A stretch of DNA of 64,000 bases, from NCBI RefSeq assembly GCF_014698305.1, contig NZ_JACJST010000011.1, forward strand, positions 62,001 to 126,000, in the 5' to 3' direction. The stretch comes from Anabaena lutea FACHB-196 (lineage in GTDB: Bacteria; Cyanobacteriota; Cyanobacteriia; Cyanobacteriales; Nostocaceae). Positions within the stretch are counted from its first letter, which is position 1. Every line of letters starts with the position of its first letter. The position numbers and the translations under genes are program-made. The notes below the pieces were generated by a model, which saw only the letters and a list, made by a program, of their open reading frames with translations, made no database searches and had not been told where the DNA came from. Positions 61,986 through 64,000 of the stretch are shown here, one piece after another.

Positions 61986-62666
61986 ATGAAAACTTTACCT
62001 GCAATTTCCATTTCTAATGTTAATCACTACTATGGTGAAGGTTCATTAAAAAAACAAATTCTTTTTGATATCAATTTAGAAATCCAACCAGGAGAAATTG
62101 TGATAATGACTGGGCCTTCTGGTTCAGGAAAAACCACTTTACTAACTCTGATTGGTAGTTTGCGTTCTTTACAATCAGGAAGTCTAAAAATATTAGGTAA
62201 AGAAATTTATGGTGCTAGTAAAGATGCAATGATACAAGTGCGGAGAAATATCGGTTATATTTTTCAAGCACATAACCTTTTGGGTTTTCTCAATGCTCAA
62301 CAAAATGTGCAAATGCCTTTTGAGAATGATCATACTATTTCTTTTCGAGAAGCACAAGCAAAAGCCGCAGCGATGTTAACAACTGTGGGTTTAGCGGAAA
62401 GACTGAATTATTATCCTGATAATCTCTCTGGAGGACAAAAACAACGAGTAGCTATTGCGCGTGCTTTGGTACATCATCCTAAGTTAGTGTTAGCAGATGA
62501 ACCGACAGCAGCTTTAGATAGTAAATCCGGTAGAGATGTAGTTAATTTAATGCAGCAATTAGCAAAAGAACAAGGTTGTACAATTTTATTAGTTACTCAT
62601 GATAACCGGATTTTAGATATTGCAGATAGAATTGTAAAAATGGAAGATGGTTATTTGGTAGTGTAG
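61986..62666 (+). CDS. devA: DevA-like ABC exporter ATPase
   Basis: 226 residues, complete ATP-binding subunit: Walker A GPSGSGKTT (about 40-48), Q-loop in GYIFQAHNLLG, signature LSGGQKQR, Walker B LVLADEP, D-loop TAALDSK, and switch His in LLVTHD. It powers the DevB-DevC exporter. Last gene of the operon. An 87-bp spacer with no clear terminator leads to the DUF29 gene. Confidence 0.94.
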   Translation: MKTLPAISISNVNHYYGEGSLKKQILFDINLEIQPGEIVIMTGPSGSGKTTLLTLIGSLRSLQSGSLKILGKEIYGASKDAMIQVRRNIGYIFQAHNLLGFLNAQQNVQMPFENDHTISFREAQAKAAAMLTTVGLAERLNYYPDNLSGGQKQRVAIARALVHHPKLVLADEPTAALDSKSGRDVVNLMQQLAKEQGCTILLVTHDNRILDIADRIVKMEDGYLVV

Positions 62667-62753
62667 GGGTTTAGCATTGAGAGAATATTTTAAATATATG
62701 CCATAAAATATTATAATATAAACACACAATTATTCAATGAGCGAATCTGGAAG

Positions 62754-63221
62754 ATGTCTAACACGCTGTACAATCACGATTTGCAATTATGGATTGAGCA
62801 AACGATTCAGCAGTTACAGAATCATGAATTTGGAACGCTAGATATTGAGCATTTGATTGAGGAACTAGTTGATTTGGGTAAATCAGAGAAAAATGCACTC
62901 AAAAGCAATATCAAAATTCTATTAGCTCACTTACTCAAATTAAAGATTCAGCATAATGTACCCGATTCAATGAAAGCAAGTTGGTACAGTTCGATTGTAG
63001 AACATCGTCAGCGAGTTATCGACAATATCACAGATACCCCATCTCTCAAAACTTTCTTAACAGAAGCTGTGGAAAAAGCCTATCCCGATGCTCGTAAACT
63101 GGCAATTAAGGAAGGTAAACTTGCTAAATTTGGGGTTCGTGTACTAGAAGAGAGTGAGTATCCTCTCATGTGTCCTTTTTCGATTGAGCAAATTCTGGAT
63201 GAAGATTTCTATGGTCTATAG
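62754..63221 (+). CDS. DUF29 family protein
   Basis: 155 residues. It has the DUF29 pattern: LYNHDLQLWIEQTIQQLQN at the start, LDIEHLIEELVDLGKSEKNAL, and LAHLLKLKIQ. The domain is abundant in cyanobacteria, often in many copies per genome, and its function is unknown. Soluble, helical, with a short C-terminal segment ending PFSIEQILDEDFYG. Probably transcribed from its own promoter in the AT-rich 62670-62750 region. Confidence 0.88.
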   Translation: MSNTLYNHDLQLWIEQTIQQLQNHEFGTLDIEHLIEELVDLGKSEKNALKSNIKILLAHLLKLKIQHNVPDSMKASWYSSIVEHRQRVIDNITDTPSLKTFLTEAVEKAYPDARKLAIKEGKLAKFGVRVLEESEYPLMCPFSIEQILDEDFYGL

Positions 63222-63330
63222 GGTTTCTAAATTAAAGCATGAAATGATTTTTGCACAAAGGTGAGGCAGCGCGGTCAAAGAACAAAACCGCTAAAATAGT
63301 ACCCTAAAGCAAAATCATGAAAATGGTAAT

Positions 63331-64000
63331 ATGACCACAGCCACACCCGTAAAAACAGAATACGAAGCAATTATCGGTTTAGAAACCCATTGTCAACTCA
63401 GCACCAACACCAAAATTTTCTCCAACAGTTCCACCGCATTTGGTGCTGATCCCAATACTAACATTGACCCGGTGTGTATGGGTTTACCAGGGGTTTTGCC
63501 CGTACTTAACGCCAAAGTGCTAGAATACGCTGTGAAAACTGGTTTAGCGCTAAATTGTCAAATCGCTAGATATAGCAAATTTGACCGTAAACAGTATTTT
63601 TATCCTGACTTACCCAAAAATTATCAAATTTCTCAATATGACTTACCCATAGCCGAACATGGTTGGATAGAAATTGAATTAGTAGATGATGCTGGAAACC
63701 CTACCCGCAAACGCATTGGTATTACCCGTCTTCACATGGAAGAAGATGCGGGAAAATTGGTACACGCAGGGAGCGATCGCATTTCCGGTTCTACATATTC
63801 TCTGGTAGACTATAACCGCGCAGGTGTACCATTGGTGGAAATCGTCTCGGAACCTGATTTGCGTTCTGGACAAGAAGCTGCTGAATATGCCCAAGAATTA
63901 CGCCGGATTGTGCGCTATCTTGGTGTCAGTGATGGAAATATGCAAGAAGGTTCTCTGCGTTGTGATGTGAATATCTCCGTTCGTCCTGTGGGAAGAAAGG
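63331..64000 (+). CDS. gatB: Asp/Glu-tRNA(Asn/Gln) amidotransferase subunit B, partial
   Basis: The first ~223 codons are in the window; the gene runs off the right edge. The start ATG at 63331 gives [20 protein letters not shown]. The conserved [36 protein letters not shown] and EDAGKLVH-like segments identify GatB. It is the kinase/transamidase subunit that converts Glu-tRNA(Gln) or Asp-tRNA(Asn) using ammonia delivered from GatA, essential in cyanobacteria, which lack GlnRS. No gatA or gatC is in the window, and cyanobacterial gat genes are often unlinked. Confidence 0.93.
   Translation, partial: MTTATPVKTEYEAIIGLETHCQLSTNTKIFSNSSTAFGADPNTNIDPVCMGLPGVLPVLNAKVLEYAVKTGLALNCQIARYSKFDRKQYFYPDLPKNYQISQYDLPIAEHGWIEIELVDDAGNPTRKRIGITRLHMEEDAGKLVHAGSDRISGSTYSLVDYNRAGVPLVEIVSEPDLRSGQEAAEYAQELRRIVRYLGVSDGNMQEGSLRCDVNISVRPVGRK

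Noticed and set aside
58824-62666. Type I exporter dedicated to the RTX proteins
   Set aside because: The operon has DevBCA architecture with a MacB/FtsX-type permease and separate ATPase, not a fused HlyB-type exporter; adjacency alone is not enough.

Overview
The window reads as a chromosomal segment of a filamentous cyanobacterium, most likely order Nostocales. The evidence is the frequent HIP1 octamer (GCGATCGC), a clpR-clpP3 pair, the chlorophyll cyclase gene acsF, a pheophorbide-oxygenase-like Rieske protein, cyanobacteria-specific DUF2996 and TIGR04376 genes, a DevBCA-type exporter, a dnaX gene carrying an intein, and very large Calx-beta/RTX secreted proteins. No rRNA, tRNA, complete insertion sequence or CRISPR array was seen. 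The short palindromic elements typical of Nostocales intergenic DNA are plentiful.

Layout. 0-4.5 kb (reverse strand): a small operon with a HEPN-type protein, a putative partner and a VOC-family gene, preceded by two tandem VWA paralogues. 5-10.8 kb: a 1937-residue secreted protein holding two different subtilisin-like domains and Calx-beta repeats. 11.5-12.9 kb: a compact NB-ARC NTPase. 13-21.5 kb: housekeeping genes (clpR, clpP3, a DnaJ-domain gene, a Rieske oxygenase, threonine synthase flanked by two ubiquitin-like sulfur-carrier genes, DUF2996, TM2, acsF). 21.5-27.5 kb: accessory material with tandem palindromic elements, a secreted collagen-like protein, a truncated orphan ABC permease, a TIGR04376 coiled-coil protein, a solo HicB, a VanY-type peptidase, two identical 58-bp structured repeats and a DUF3800 gene. 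27.7-34.9 kb: mnmG, a membrane-anchored pilus/secretion-like protein, and dnaX. 35-40 kb: a CHAT-TPR protein and a small paralogue of its N-terminus. 40-58.8 kb: three giant secreted Calx-beta/RTX proteins, the last a 3012-residue LamG-RHS-VWD protein. 58.8-64 kb: a PadR regulator divergent from a devB-devC-devA exporter operon, a DUF29 gene and the start of gatB.

How the genes relate. The four largest proteins (starting at 10768, 40393, 45774 and 49740) end in related non-enzymatic C-terminal modules, which I infer are a shared type I secretion signal. The only transport genes beside them are devBCA, but DevBCA homologues usually export glycolipids, so adjacency alone does not assign the substrate.

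The most unusual object is the 430-codon dnaX intein. Its splicing blocks are in the dnaX frame. The spacer between them carries a 331-codon LAGLIDADG homing-endonuclease ORF in a different frame, with its own ATG and stop. Other points of interest are the twin 58-bp RNA-like repeats, the threonine synthase flanked by sulfur carriers, the protease cassette inserted inside a Calx-beta repeat, and the RHS protein that ends in a VWD/RTX tail where a toxin tip would be expected.
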